DNA of 64,000 nt from JAJXUB01 sp047974805 (GTDB taxonomy: Bacteria > Actinomycetota > Actinomycetes > Actinomycetales > Dermatophilaceae). Made by a program: the position numbers and the translations under genes. Of this stretch, positions 41,582 through 50,745 are shown one piece after another; the first letter of the stretch is position 1, and every line of letters begins with the position of its first letter. Below the pieces are notes generated by a model. The model saw nothing but the letters and a program-made list of their open reading frames with translations, did no database searches and had not been told where the DNA came from. The stretch covers positions 1-64,000 of the forward strand of contig JBKECS010000004.1 of the NCBI GenBank assembly GCA_047974805.1, given 5' to 3'.

Positions 41582-43302
41582 TACCGGGCTCCGTTCGCAA
41601 TGATGGGGGCCACCGCCGCCAGACATAGGGCCAACGAGGTGGCCCCAGGATCGGCATGCCCACGGCTTCGTTCCGCCAGGGGCCGGGCTCGACCACGACG
41701 CGGAGTCAGCTCGCTCGTTCGACGCGCAGCCTCTTGCGCGATCTCGACACCGGCCCTCCAGGCATCCGCGGTCGACTCGCCGGCCGCGGCGCCAGCAGCC
41801 ACTCGCTCGACGAACGGCTGGAGAGCGTCGACCATTGTCTTGTCCCCCACCGACGCTCCGCCTGTTTCGGTGACGGCCGCCAGACCCGTACCCAAGGCTT
41901 GCGCGACATCCTCGGCGGTGATCGCTCCTCGTTCGTCACCCAACGAGGCACCCACAGCACCCAGCAGCCGACCCCAGAGGACACCAGATGTCCCTCCGGC
42001 GTCCGCCGCCCACGCCTCGCCTGCCCAAGCCAGCACCGAACCGATCCCGGCGCCGTGCCCGGTGGCCATCGTGGCCGCCGCGACCGCCGCCTTGACCCCT
42101 TTGACCATGCCCCGGCCGTGGTCGCCATCCCCCGCTACGGCGTCGAGCTGTCCGAGATCGGCCTGCGCCGCGTCAAGGTATGTTGCCATCGACTCCAGGC
42201 ATACCAACGCCAGCCGCCCGGCGGAACATGCCGCCTCAGTGGCCGGCGGAACGAACCGCTCCGCATCCCTCGTCCCTGTCTGTCGTGGACGCTGTGGCGT
42301 GGCCTGGCGACCTGACTTCCGGTAGGCCGGAGTGTATGCCGGTGCCCGCCACCAGCGCTCCAACTCCTCGTCAAGGTAGGTCAGGGTCAGTGAAATCCCG
42401 CCCATGTCGAGGCTTGTCACCAATTCCCCGACTTCTGCCTCGACGATGGCGAAACCCCGTGCGCGCAACCGGCGTGACACCGCCCCCCAGACGATGAACA
42501 ACTCTTCGTACTTCGTCGCACCCAATCCGTTGACGATGGCCGCGACTCGCCGGACCGAGTCGACCGGCTCTTCAGCCAGCACACGTTCCAGCAACAGGTC
42601 GGCCACATCATCGGCGCACGGAAGGGGCTCATCGGCGATGCCGGGCTCTCCGTGGATCCCCAGACCCACCCCCATCCGCCCTGGTGGCACAGTGAAGAGG
42701 GGCTGTGCTGCTCCCGGCATGGTGCAGCCGCCAAGACCGATCCCCATCGTGCGGGTACGAGCATTCGCCTTGACCGCCAGGCGGTGCACCTCGTCCAGGC
42801 CCAGTCCAGCGTCCGCCGCCGATCCGGCAATCTTGAACACGACGAAGTCGCCTGCAATGCCGCGACGCTGGTCGCGATGATCGGCGTCGGCACTGGCGAC
42901 ATCATCGGTGACATAGACCGTCCGAGCGTCAACTCCTTCCGCGCGCAAGACCCGGGCTGCGCTGTCGAAGTTCATCACATCGCCGGCGTAGTTGCCAGTG
43001 ATGAAGAGCACCCCGCCGCCATTCTCGGCAGCGCGGCCAACGGACACCGCAGCGTGCGCCGAAGGCGAGGTGAAGACATTTCCAACGACTGCGCCGTCCG
43101 CCAGACCGGGTCCGACCACCCCGCAGAAGGCGGGGTAGTGACCAGAGCCACCACCGACCACCACCGCGGTTTTGCCTGCTGGCGTCTCACTCGCCCGGAC
43201 GACCCCACCGGGCACCGCAGCGACGACATCTCGATAGAGATCGGCAAAGCCGGACAAGGCTTCCTCAGCAAAGGTTTCAGGGTCGTTGACCAGGTGCGTC
43301 AT
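41581..43302 (-). CDS. Dihydroxyacetone/tetrulose kinase (DhaK-DhaL fusion)
   Basis: 573 aa, ATP-dependent single-chain kinase. The DhaK domain has GGGSGHYPAFCG, GNYAGDVMNF and the substrate-binding His in GLGIHGEPGI. The DhaL domain has the Mg-binding DGDHGRGM, AGGTSGVLWG and DPGATSLAL. RBS GAGGAA precedes the ATG. With the isomerase it mirrors the erythrulose kinase/isomerase pairs of mycobacterial threitol and erythritol catabolism. It is divergent from a GntR regulator, about 110 bp apart, which probably controls it. The physiological substrate (DHA or an erythrulose) is open. Confidence 0.9.
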   Translation of the reverse strand: MTHLVNDPETFAEEALSGFADLYRDVVAAVPGGVVRASETPAGKTAVVVGGGSGHYPAFCGVVGPGLADGAVVGNVFTSPSAHAAVSVGRAAENGGGVLFITGNYAGDVMNFDSAARVLRAEGVDARTVYVTDDVASADADHRDQRRGIAGDFVVFKIAGSAADAGLGLDEVHRLAVKANARTRTMGIGLGGCTMPGAAQPLFTVPPGRMGVGLGIHGEPGIADEPLPCADDVADLLLERVLAEEPVDSVRRVAAIVNGLGATKYEELFIVWGAVSRRLRARGFAIVEAEVGELVTSLDMGGISLTLTYLDEELERWWRAPAYTPAYRKSGRQATPQRPRQTGTRDAERFVPPATEAACSAGRLALVCLESMATYLDAAQADLGQLDAVAGDGDHGRGMVKGVKAAVAAATMATGHGAGIGSVLAWAGEAWAADAGGTSGVLWGRLLGAVGASLGDERGAITAEDVAQALGTGLAAVTETGGASVGDKTMVDALQPFVERVAAGAAAGESTADAWRAGVEIAQEAARRTSELTPRRGRARPLAERSRGHADPGATSLALCLAAVAPIIANGAR

Positions 43303-43385
43303 GTCGGTTCCTCACTTTTCACAGCTGTGGGTTGGCAGCCTCGTGGTCCACATCACCAGCGATGACTTAGCCCCTATCATTGACG

Positions 43386-43400
43386 AGATGTTAGACATCT
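43386..43400. promoter_or_regulatory. Palindrome AGATGT-TAG-ACATCT, likely GntR operator
   Basis: A perfect 6-bp inverted repeat with a 3-bp spacer lies between the divergent kinase gene and the GntR gene. It follows directly after TTGACG (43380-43385), a possible -35 element for the GntR gene, so a bound protein would sit in the promoter. It overlaps an ATG at 43388, which argues for the downstream ATG at 43415 as the GntR start. Confidence 0.6.
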
Positions 43401-43414
43401 GTCATCCTGCACGT

Positions 43415-44191
43415 ATGCAGCGATCTCAGAACCGGCGCCGTGCCCCGAGGCAGCTGCTGTCTGACGAGATCCGTCATGAACTGCAGGAAGCGTTGACCGA
43501 TGGCACTTATGCCCTTGGCGAGCGGCTTCCCTCGGAGCACGACTTGGCCGGCACCTACGGGGTCAGCCGGGGAACGTTGCGCGAGATCCTCAGCGGCTTG
43601 GAGCGCGACGGCTTCGTCCGGCGTGTCCACGGCGTGGGAACCTTCGTGTCCGATCCAGGGGAGCGCGTCGAGAGTGCGCTCAACATCGACGCTGGCGTGA
43701 CCGAACGATTGGTCCGCCAGTCCACGCCCAGCCAGGTTGAGGTCCTCGGCGTCGCCACCGCCCGGATACCCCCCTGGATCCAGCGCGAGCTCAAGGTGGC
43801 CGCAGGAAGCGACGGGCTACAAATCGAACGCGTCGTCCGGCTGGACGGCTCGCCAGCAGCGCACGTCGTGGACATCATTCCCCAGCAGGTGGTCCAGGAC
43901 GCTGGGGATCCGACATACCGCAAGGGGTCGGTCTATAGCTTCCTGGAAGAGCAGTGCGGCATCGAACTCCATGGCGGCAACGCGAGAATCGCCCCGGTGC
44001 TACCCACTCGCGACCTGGCGCGAAAACTCTCCTGTTCGCCGACCCAGCCCCTGCTTCGGCTTCAACAGCTCGAAGAGGACGTCTCTGGTCGAGCAGTCCT
44101 CTTCTCCGAAGAACACTACGTCCCCGGCCACATCTCGTTGACCGTTAGGCGCGAGCGAGCGCTGCACACAGCCGGGCTGCTGCTGACCTGA
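43415..44191 (+). CDS. GntR-family (HutC/UTRA) regulator
   Basis: 258 aa from ATG 43415. The N-terminal winged helix includes ERLPSEHDLAGTYGVSRGT and FVRRVHGVGTFV. The C-terminal UTRA effector domain has LQIERVVRLDGSPAAHVVDIIP, YSFLEEQCGIELHGG and VLFSEEHYVPGHISLTVRR. UTRA regulators sense small ligands, often sugar phosphates or amines, that come from the pathway they control. It lies between the kinase-isomerase operon and the permease-aminotransferase operon and may regulate both. Confidence 0.9.
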   Translation: MQRSQNRRRAPRQLLSDEIRHELQEALTDGTYALGERLPSEHDLAGTYGVSRGTLREILSGLERDGFVRRVHGVGTFVSDPGERVESALNIDAGVTERLVRQSTPSQVEVLGVATARIPPWIQRELKVAAGSDGLQIERVVRLDGSPAAHVVDIIPQQVVQDAGDPTYRKGSVYSFLEEQCGIELHGGNARIAPVLPTRDLARKLSCSPTQPLLRLQQLEEDVSGRAVLFSEEHYVPGHISLTVRRERALHTAGLLLT

Positions 44192-44277
44192 CCACTGCAC
44201 GGCCTAGATCCCCGCCATACCACCACCCACCCGCCGACCGGACGCCAAGAGCCCGGCCATCTTGCAAAGGAGCAATC

Positions 44278-45768
44278 ATGTCCGAGAGTCCAAGAGGTCA
44301 GATGTCTGACGACCAATACCTCCGTGAGCTGGGCTATGAACCTCAGCTCGATCGATCAATGGGAGCCTGGAGCTCGTTTTCCATCTCGATCAGCTGCATG
44401 TGCGTCACTGCCGGAGTGTTCACGACCTATGCGTATGCCATGGGAAAGGTCGGTCCGATCTTCATCTGGATGTGGCTCATCGTCGCCATCGGACAGCTGC
44501 TCGTCGCGCTGGTGCTTGCAGACCTGAGTTCTCGTATGCCGATCAGCGGCTACGCCTATCAGTGGGCCAGCCGGCTCAAGAGTTCCCATTACGGGTGGAT
44601 TGTCGGCTGGCTCGGCCTCATGGCATTCATCCCAGGTTTCACCGGTCTCAACTATGGGCTCGCGGGCGTGCTCCTGCCCACGCTCGGGATCGAACCGACG
44701 ACGGCGGCGCTGTCCATCACGGCAGCCTCAGCGACGATCGTCCAATTCGTCATCAACGCCATCGGAGTGCGAGTCGCAGCGCGGATCAACACGACGGTGG
44801 CATTCGTGGTGGAGATTGCCCTGTCCATCGTCATGACGGTCATCCTGCTGATCGTTGGCCTTGTGGGGAACCCCAGGCACTCCATCAGCTACTTCACCGA
44901 AAGTTCACCGGTCGACGCCGGGCTGATCACGGCATTGGCGCTATCCAGTCTGCTGGCCATGTGGGTGCTTACGGGGTTCGAAGGGGCAGCCGACCTGGCC
45001 GAAGAGACGAAGCTGCCGAGCAAGTTCGTGCCTCAAGCTGTGTTGCGGTCCCTGATCTTCGCCATCGTCGTCGGGTTCTTCATGCTCGTGGGTCTTACCA
45101 TCAACAATCCGGGCGGCCTCAACGACGGCGACCCCTCGACCATCCTGCACTCCGCGCTGGGCACTTTTGGTGGCACGGTCTTTGAATCGATCGCCATGAT
45201 CGCGCTCTTTGCGGGCGGCCTGGCCAACATGGCTGCCGCATCGCGACTGATGTTCTCCATGGCCCGAGACCACATGCTCCCCGGATCCAACCGGCTGCGC
45301 CAGGTGTCGGGCACGACCAAGGCGCCGATCGCGACCATCGCGGTCGTCACCTGCGCCAGTTTGACGCTGGTGGTTATCGGACTGTTCAGCTCCGACGCTA
45401 TGTCTCGGATCGTCGGTATGGCAGCCATCGGCTATTACGGGGTCTACGGACTGACAATTCTCGCGGTGATTCTTTCCAAGCCGTCGCAGGAGACCGCAAG
45501 CATTGGGCATACCGGCGCATTCTCCCTCGGGAGATACGGGCACGCAGTGCGGGTGATCGCCGTCGTGTGGACCGCTGTTGTCGTGGCTGCACTCGTTATC
45601 CCGGCTGAGAACCACGCGACCGCCCAAACCGCCGGCGTCTTCATCATCATCGCGGTCTTGTGGTATCTCCTCCGGCTCCGTCGTGAGATCAACGAGGGCC
45701 GCGCAGGAGTGCCTCGGGCAGCTGACGGACAATCACGCCACGAAGCCGTCGAGTCATCGTCTTCATGA
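44278..45768 (+). CDS. APC-family amino acid/amine permease
   Basis: 496 aa with AAAGGAG 7 bases before the ATG. It has twelve membrane helices of the amino acid-polyamine-organocation type; the N-terminal helix contains FSISISCMCVTAGVFTTYAYA and helix II SGYAYQWASRL. LTGFEGAADLAEETKLP is the conserved loop seen in the family. It is the first gene of a four-gene set (permease, aminotransferase, FGGY kinase, HAD phosphatase) on the plus strand. The substrate is probably an amino compound that the aminotransferase next to it processes, which is inference. Confidence 0.9.
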   Translation: MSESPRGQMSDDQYLRELGYEPQLDRSMGAWSSFSISISCMCVTAGVFTTYAYAMGKVGPIFIWMWLIVAIGQLLVALVLADLSSRMPISGYAYQWASRLKSSHYGWIVGWLGLMAFIPGFTGLNYGLAGVLLPTLGIEPTTAALSITAASATIVQFVINAIGVRVAARINTTVAFVVEIALSIVMTVILLIVGLVGNPRHSISYFTESSPVDAGLITALALSSLLAMWVLTGFEGAADLAEETKLPSKFVPQAVLRSLIFAIVVGFFMLVGLTINNPGGLNDGDPSTILHSALGTFGGTVFESIAMIALFAGGLANMAAASRLMFSMARDHMLPGSNRLRQVSGTTKAPIATIAVVTCASLTLVVIGLFSSDAMSRIVGMAAIGYYGVYGLTILAVILSKPSQETASIGHTGAFSLGRYGHAVRVIAVVWTAVVVAALVIPAENHATAQTAGVFIIIAVLWYLLRLRREINEGRAGVPRAADGQSRHEAVESSSS

Positions 45769-45791
45769 CATCACTACCAAGAGAGGTATCC

Positions 45792-46937
45792 GTGAGCACC
45801 GCCATCACGGGCAGAATCGCCCTGCCTGACGCCACCGATCTGATCGACCGGTTCGTCAACCCGCTGTTCCTCAGCGCGGCCCCCTACGACGCCACGCACC
45901 ACGATTTCGCATGGCGACAGCAAGGCCTCGCGCGCCTCATGTCGAACGAATGCCCGTTGCCTCCCTCGGCAGGCGTCCTAAAGGCCATCGACCGAGCAGC
46001 AAACGTGGGCAATCTCTATCCCCATTCAGGTCAGGATCTCCGGGCGGCGCTCGCCGAATTCAACGACGTGCCCGTCGAGGGGGTGGTGCTCGGCAACGGC
46101 TCCACGGAGGTGTTGGACGTGCTCGTCCGCCTGCTGCTCAAGCCGGGGGACAATAGCGTCATCGCGACACCGACGTATGCCTTCTTCACCAGCCAAACCC
46201 TCATTTATGGGGGGAACCCACGGATCGTTCCGCTCGGACCAGGCTTCACCCTCGACGTCGACGGCATGCTGGCACAGATCGACGAGCGCACGAAGATCAT
46301 CTTCTTGTGTAGTCCCAACAACCCGACGGGAAAGGGATGGGCGCAATCGGACGTCCGTCGCCTCCTCGACACAGGCATTCCGGTGGTCGTTGACCAGGCA
46401 TACCTCGAGTGTGGCTATGCCGAGTCCTTTGTCCCTCTCCTAGCGCACTATTCGAATCTCGTGATCACCCGGACGATGTCCAAGGGGTTCGGGCTGGGTG
46501 GGCTCCGCGTGGGATACCTTCTCGGCAGTCCCGAGCTCATCGACCTGGTGACCCGGGTGAGGATCCCATTCAGCCTAACGATGATGTCGATCTGGGGTTG
46601 CCTGGCCGCCCTCGAAGAACCCGGCTACCTCGAATCACGGCAGGCGTACATAAGCTCGCAGGCAGATCGCCTCTATGAGGGCATGTCTGCGATTTCTGGG
46701 ATTCAGGCATTCCCCTCCGATGGGAACTTTGTGCTCGCCGATATCTCGGGCACAGGATTGGGCGTCGATGAACTCGTCTCCCGACTGCTCGAGGAACGCA
46801 TCCTCATCCGTGCCATGTCGGCTCATGGCCTCAAGGGTTCGCACGTGCGCGTCACTGTCGGCACGGGGGAGCAGAATGGGCGCTTTCTCGACCTTCTCGG
46901 TTCGCTCGCGGCGGATGCCACCGCGTCAAGGCGTTAG
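45792..46937 (+). CDS. HisC-like PLP aminotransferase
   Basis: 381 aa from GTG 45792, which follows GAGAGG at five bases; an ATG at 45765 overlapping the permease stop lacks such a site. It is a fold-type I class I/II aminotransferase resembling histidinol-phosphate aminotransferase: RLMSNECPLPPS, GNGSTEVLDVLVRL, CSPNNPTGKG, VVDQAYLEC, and PLP Lys in TMSKGFGLGGLRVGY. No his operon is nearby, and its position between an amine-type permease and sugar kinases suggests a catabolic role on an amino-alcohol or amino-sugar-like substrate. Confidence 0.88.
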   Translation: MSTAITGRIALPDATDLIDRFVNPLFLSAAPYDATHHDFAWRQQGLARLMSNECPLPPSAGVLKAIDRAANVGNLYPHSGQDLRAALAEFNDVPVEGVVLGNGSTEVLDVLVRLLLKPGDNSVIATPTYAFFTSQTLIYGGNPRIVPLGPGFTLDVDGMLAQIDERTKIIFLCSPNNPTGKGWAQSDVRRLLDTGIPVVVDQAYLECGYAESFVPLLAHYSNLVITRTMSKGFGLGGLRVGYLLGSPELIDLVTRVRIPFSLTMMSIWGCLAALEEPGYLESRQAYISSQADRLYEGMSAISGIQAFPSDGNFVLADISGTGLGVDELVSRLLEERILIRAMSAHGLKGSHVRVTVGTGEQNGRFLDLLGSLAADATASRR

Positions 46938-46941
46938 GTCG

Positions 46942-48438
46942 ATGGTGGCGAGCGCGGTGCTGGCCTTCGACGTCGGCACCTCCGGGGTCAAGGCCGTCGT
47001 CACCGACGCCGATGGTCGCCCCACGGCGTCGGCCTACCAGACATACCCCTTGAGCACACTGCCCGACGGCGGGGTCGAGCAAAGCCTGGACCACATCGTC
47101 GACGCCGTCTTCGCGACCGGTCGGCAACTCGCCGCATCTCTTGGTGACAACATCAATCACCTGACCGGCATCAGCGTCACGGCCCAAATGTTCAATCTGG
47201 TCCCGGTTGGCAGCGACGGGCGGGCTTCCGGCCCCATGATTAGCTGGCTGGATCAACGCGCCGGCGATGCGGCCGCCAACTTCGCACAACAACATCCTGA
47301 CCAGTGGACAACGTTCGGCTGCGTTCTCACCGCCAAGGACATCGTCCCCCGGATCCGCTGGCTCCAACAGGAACGGCCCTCCACGGTGTCCGCGACACGT
47401 TGGCTGTTGGACTGCAAGGAGGCGATTGTTATGGCGCTGTGCGGGAGGGCCGTCATCGACCCCTCCGGCGCGACAGCATTCCGGTTGACCGACGACACCG
47501 GCACCAATTGGGACCCGGCTAAATGCCGGATCGCAGGGGTTTCCCTAGACCTGCTACCGACTATTCGGCCCGCGACCGACGTGGCCGGCGGACTTCTGCC
47601 GTCTGCGGCGGACCGGCTGAATCTCCCCGTCGGCACGCCGGTCTATGTCGGGACGGGGGACGTCATCGCCAGTCAGTTGGGCGCCGGCGCCGTCCATCCC
47701 GGCGATGCCCACCTCAGCCTCGGCACAGCTGCGTACTTTGGTCTCTTGCTCCCCCACCGTGGTGAGGACCCCGGTCGGAACCTTGCCCCCCTTGTTCATG
47801 TCGACAGACGCTCGTGGATCCTGTGGCTGGAGATGGCCACCGGAGGTGCCGCCCTCACCTGGGCGCTGCGCCTTACCGGACTTGTTGGGCCGGACGGCAC
47901 GGACTTTCAGCGCATGGAAGCACTGGTGAGGCAAGCCAGGGACGGCATGGGGGACTTGGTCTTTGGACCATGGTTCACCGGTGAGCGGGTGCCGCTCTTC
48001 GACGACTCCCTCCGGGGCGCCGTCTCGGGCCTGGACCTTCATCATGGTCCAGGCCATCTCATCCGCTCCGTCATGCTTGGGGTTGCCTGCCAACTGCGAT
48101 GGGCGCTCACCTATGGAGAGGCATTCGCCACACCGGCCACCCGCATTGTCGCCGTTGGTGGCGGGGCGATGGGCTCGTTGTGGACCCAGTTGATCGCCAA
48201 CGTCCTCGGCCGCGAGGTTGTCAGCCTTGATGACGCACAGGACGCCGGTTCGGTCGGCGCAGCGTCCTGCGCCCTGGTAGGCGCCGGTCTGCAGGACTCA
48301 TTCGAGTTCCTCGCCGACCGTTCCCACGTCGGGACGATCTTCCGTCCGGACCCGGACGAGAGCGACGGCGCCCAACAGTTGTTCCACCGATTCCAAGCCC
48401 TCGCAGGCCACACCGGGCCAACTCCCGCGCGTGCCTGA
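46942..48438 (+). CDS. FGGY-family carbohydrate kinase (xylulokinase-like)
   Basis: 498 aa from ATG 46942, four bases after the previous stop. It has the two-domain ASKHA kinase of the FGGY family: ATP-binding AFDVGTSGVKAVV at the N-terminus, SWLDQRAGD, GTGDVIASQLGAGAV, HLSLGTAAYFG, and the C-terminal VAVGGGAMGSLWTQLI. Members phosphorylate pentuloses, glycerol, erythritol and similar polyols. The closest overall resemblance by eye is to xylulokinases, but the substrate cannot be fixed. The gene ends just before the HAD phosphatase gene. Confidence 0.9.
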   Translation: MVASAVLAFDVGTSGVKAVVTDADGRPTASAYQTYPLSTLPDGGVEQSLDHIVDAVFATGRQLAASLGDNINHLTGISVTAQMFNLVPVGSDGRASGPMISWLDQRAGDAAANFAQQHPDQWTTFGCVLTAKDIVPRIRWLQQERPSTVSATRWLLDCKEAIVMALCGRAVIDPSGATAFRLTDDTGTNWDPAKCRIAGVSLDLLPTIRPATDVAGGLLPSAADRLNLPVGTPVYVGTGDVIASQLGAGAVHPGDAHLSLGTAAYFGLLLPHRGEDPGRNLAPLVHVDRRSWILWLEMATGGAALTWALRLTGLVGPDGTDFQRMEALVRQARDGMGDLVFGPWFTGERVPLFDDSLRGAVSGLDLHHGPGHLIRSVMLGVACQLRWALTYGEAFATPATRIVAVGGGAMGSLWTQLIANVLGREVVSLDDAQDAGSVGAASCALVGAGLQDSFEFLADRSHVGTIFRPDPDESDGAQQLFHRFQALAGHTGPTPARA

Positions 48439-48457
48439 CCAGATAGGACAACCGCCT

Positions 48458-49153
48458 ATGCCCCACCAGACTTCTCATGCACCAGTGGTCGCGGTCATCT
48501 TCGACCTCGACGGTGTCATCGTCGCCTCGGAACACCTGTGGGACGAAGGATGGCGGCGCGTCATTGCAGGCCACGGAGGCACGTGGGACGACGACGATAC
48601 CCGTGCCTGTCAGGGAAAGTCGGTCCCCGAGTGGGCCGCCTATCTCGGGCAGCGTGCCGGAATCGCAGCTGATGCAGCGAGGAAGGAGGTCGTCGACTTC
48701 GTGTTGTCGGCATACGATCGTGGGGATGTGGCGATCCTTCCGGGAGCTGCGGACATGGTCAACGAGGCCGCAGACCGCGTCCCCATCGGCATGGCCACCT
48801 CGGCGCCTCCCGAGGTGATCGCGCGCATTGTGCAGATGCCAGAGCTCTCGGGTCGGTTCTCCGTCGCGGTCTCGTCGGCAGAAGTCGCCCGCGGGAAACC
48901 AAGTCCGGACGTTTACGAAGCCGCAATTGCCCGATTAGGCGCGGATCCACACGTCAGTTTGGCCGTCGAAGACTCCAGCAACGGAATTCGTGCGGCCAAC
49001 GCGGCCGGGCTAACCGTTATCGGGATCGAGCATGCCCAATATCCGGTAGCAGGCGACGCCCGGGAATGCGCTGCGGCGATCTACACGACAGTGCCGGCTG
49101 CAGCTGCCGAGCTCATCCGCCGGTTGGACCTTGCCCTTGCTCGAGCGCAATGA
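48458..49153 (+). CDS. HAD-superfamily phosphatase (beta-phosphoglucomutase-like)
   Basis: 231 aa from ATG 48458 (AGGA upstream); a GTG at 48431 overlapping the FGGY stop would add nine residues. It is a HAD-IA fold with the catalytic Asp pair in FDLDGVIVASE, an alpha-helical cap, the motif II Ser in GMATSAPPE, the Lys in ARGKPSPDVY and the metal Asp in VEDSSNGIRAA. It would act on a small sugar phosphate, as phosphatase or mutase. It ends the four-gene plus-strand set and converges with hspR. Confidence 0.9.
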   Translation: MPHQTSHAPVVAVIFDLDGVIVASEHLWDEGWRRVIAGHGGTWDDDDTRACQGKSVPEWAAYLGQRAGIAADAARKEVVDFVLSAYDRGDVAILPGAADMVNEAADRVPIGMATSAPPEVIARIVQMPELSGRFSVAVSSAEVARGKPSPDVYEAAIARLGADPHVSLAVEDSSNGIRAANAAGLTVIGIEHAQYPVAGDARECAAAIYTTVPAAAAELIRRLDLALARAQ

Positions 49154-49228
49154 CCTCCACGACCAGATCCGTTGCGCCGTGCGAACCGAACTGATGAGGT
49201 GGAGAAGCGCCTCAGCCAGCGAGCACGG

Positions 49229-49693
49229 TCAGGAACGGTAGAGAACCAACGACGTGCTTCGGGTGATCCGCGGGCGTTCCCCGGGCCGTAGGGCGACGGC
49301 ATCTCCGGTCGGGGAGACGGCGAAGAAGCGACTGGCTCGCCCGGAGTCACGGGCATCGTCCATGGCCGCGGCAAGCGCCTGACTCAGTTCGCTGACCCGC
49401 GAGCGCAGCGCCTCCACCTGGTTCTCCAGCTCGAGGATCCGGGCGATCCCGGACAGGGAGACTCCCTCGTCCTGGGACAGCCGCTGCACCTCACGCAACA
49501 ACGCGACGTCGCGCGCCGAATAGCGCCGACCCCCACCGGTCGTCCGGGACGGAGTGACGAGCCCGAGTCGGTCATATTGGCGCAGCGTCTGGGCGTGCAT
49601 ACCGGCCAGCTCGGCTGCCACGGAGATGACGAACACCGGAGTGTCGTCGTCCACGCCCAGGCGCGCCGACGCTCGGGAGCGGCCACCCGCCAT
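49229..49693 (-). CDS. hspR: Heat-shock repressor HspR (MerR family)
   Basis: 154 aa from ATG 49693, one base after the dnaJ stop. It has a MerR-type winged helix with VISVAAELAGMHAQTLRQYD and RTTGGGRRYSARDV, then a short coiled coil and a C-terminal tail. HspR binds HAIR inverted repeats with DnaK as co-repressor and shuts down chaperone genes when DnaK is free. It is the last gene of the dnaK operon, giving autoregulation; HAIR sites stand before dnaK and clpB in this window. Confidence 0.95.
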   Translation of the reverse strand: MAGGRSRASARLGVDDDTPVFVISVAAELAGMHAQTLRQYDRLGLVTPSRTTGGGRRYSARDVALLREVQRLSQDEGVSLSGIARILELENQVEALRSRVSELSQALAAAMDDARDSGRASRFFAVSPTGDAVALRPGERPRITRSTSLVLYRS

Positions 49694-49694
49694 G

Positions 49695-50726
49695 TCAGGT
49701 CCGCGCCTTGGCGAGCAGCTCGGCCCGCGGGTCGGTACCGTTCTGGGCCTCCTGGAGCGTCTCCACCGCGGCACGCGCCTCGGCTGACAACTCCGTCGGC
49801 ACGATGACCTGAACTTTGGCCAACAGGTCGCCGGTGCCGCCCTTGGTGGGGTGCACGCCGCGGCCCTTGACCCGCAGCACCCGTCCGCTCGGTGTGCCAG
49901 GTGCCACCTTGACCTTGACGGTCGTGCCGTCCAGCGTGGGCACGCTCACGGTTGCACCCAACGTGGCCTCTGCAAAGGTCACCGGCACATCGACGGTGAG
50001 GTTGTTGCCCTCTCGTGCGAAGACCGGATGCGCGGTGACCGACACCGTGAGGATGAGGTCGCCGTCCTGGGCGCCCGGCCCGCCGGGCCGTCCTTTGCCG
50101 CGAAGGCGGATCTTCTGCCCGTCCTTGACCCCGGCAGGAATCTTCGTGGTGATCTTCCCGCCATCGGCGGTCTGCAGCGTCACCGTGGACCCCTCGACCG
50201 CGTCGCGGAAGGTCAACGTGGTGCTGGCCTGCAGATCCGCGCCCTTGCGCGGGCCTCGCGCCGAGGCATACCCGCCGAACGGATCGCCGCCACGAGTGCC
50301 ACCGTATGCCCCACCGCCACCGAACATCTGCGAGAGCAAGTCTTCGATGTTGCCGTCGCCGTAGCCGCCACCACCGCCCCCAGTGGAGAACCGGACGTTG
50401 CCGCCCTGCCCCCCGCCGAAGGCACTAAAGATGTCCTCGAAGCCACCATTGCCACCGCCGGGTCCACCGGCGGTGAAGCGGGCACCACCGCGCGCCATCT
50501 GCCGGATGGCGTCGTACTCACGGCGCTGCTCGGCGTCGGAGAGCACGGCATACGCCTCGCCGACTTCCTTGAACCGCTGCTCGGCGGACGCGTCACCGGC
50601 GTTCTGGTCAGGGTGCAGCTTGCGAGCCAGCTTGCGGTAGGCCTTTTTTATGGTCGCACTGTCGGCGTCCTGGGCGACGCCGAGGATGGCGTAGAAGTCC
50701 TTCTCGAACCAGTCTTGACTGGCCAT
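49695..50726 (-). CDS. dnaJ: DnaJ-type J-protein lacking the zinc finger
   Basis: 343 aa. J-domain at residues 1-75 with the HPD motif in KLHPDQNAGD, followed by a Gly/Phe-rich stretch (about 90-180) and two C-terminal substrate-binding beta domains (GADLQASTTLTFRDAVEG onwards). The CxxCxGxG zinc-finger repeats of classical DnaJ are absent, so this is a type II (CbpA-like) co-chaperone serving as the operon's J-protein. It stimulates DnaK ATP hydrolysis and delivers clients. RBS AAGGAGAC precedes the ATG at 50726. Confidence 0.94.
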   Translation of the reverse strand: MASQDWFEKDFYAILGVAQDADSATIKKAYRKLARKLHPDQNAGDASAEQRFKEVGEAYAVLSDAEQRREYDAIRQMARGGARFTAGGPGGGNGGFEDIFSAFGGGQGGNVRFSTGGGGGGYGDGNIEDLLSQMFGGGGAYGGTRGGDPFGGYASARGPRKGADLQASTTLTFRDAVEGSTVTLQTADGGKITTKIPAGVKDGQKIRLRGKGRPGGPGAQDGDLILTVSVTAHPVFAREGNNLTVDVPVTFAEATLGATVSVPTLDGTTVKVKVAPGTPSGRVLRVKGRGVHPTKGGTGDLLAKVQVIVPTELSAEARAAVETLQEAQNGTDPRAELLAKART

Positions 50727-50745
50727 GTCAGCGTCTCCTTTCAGG

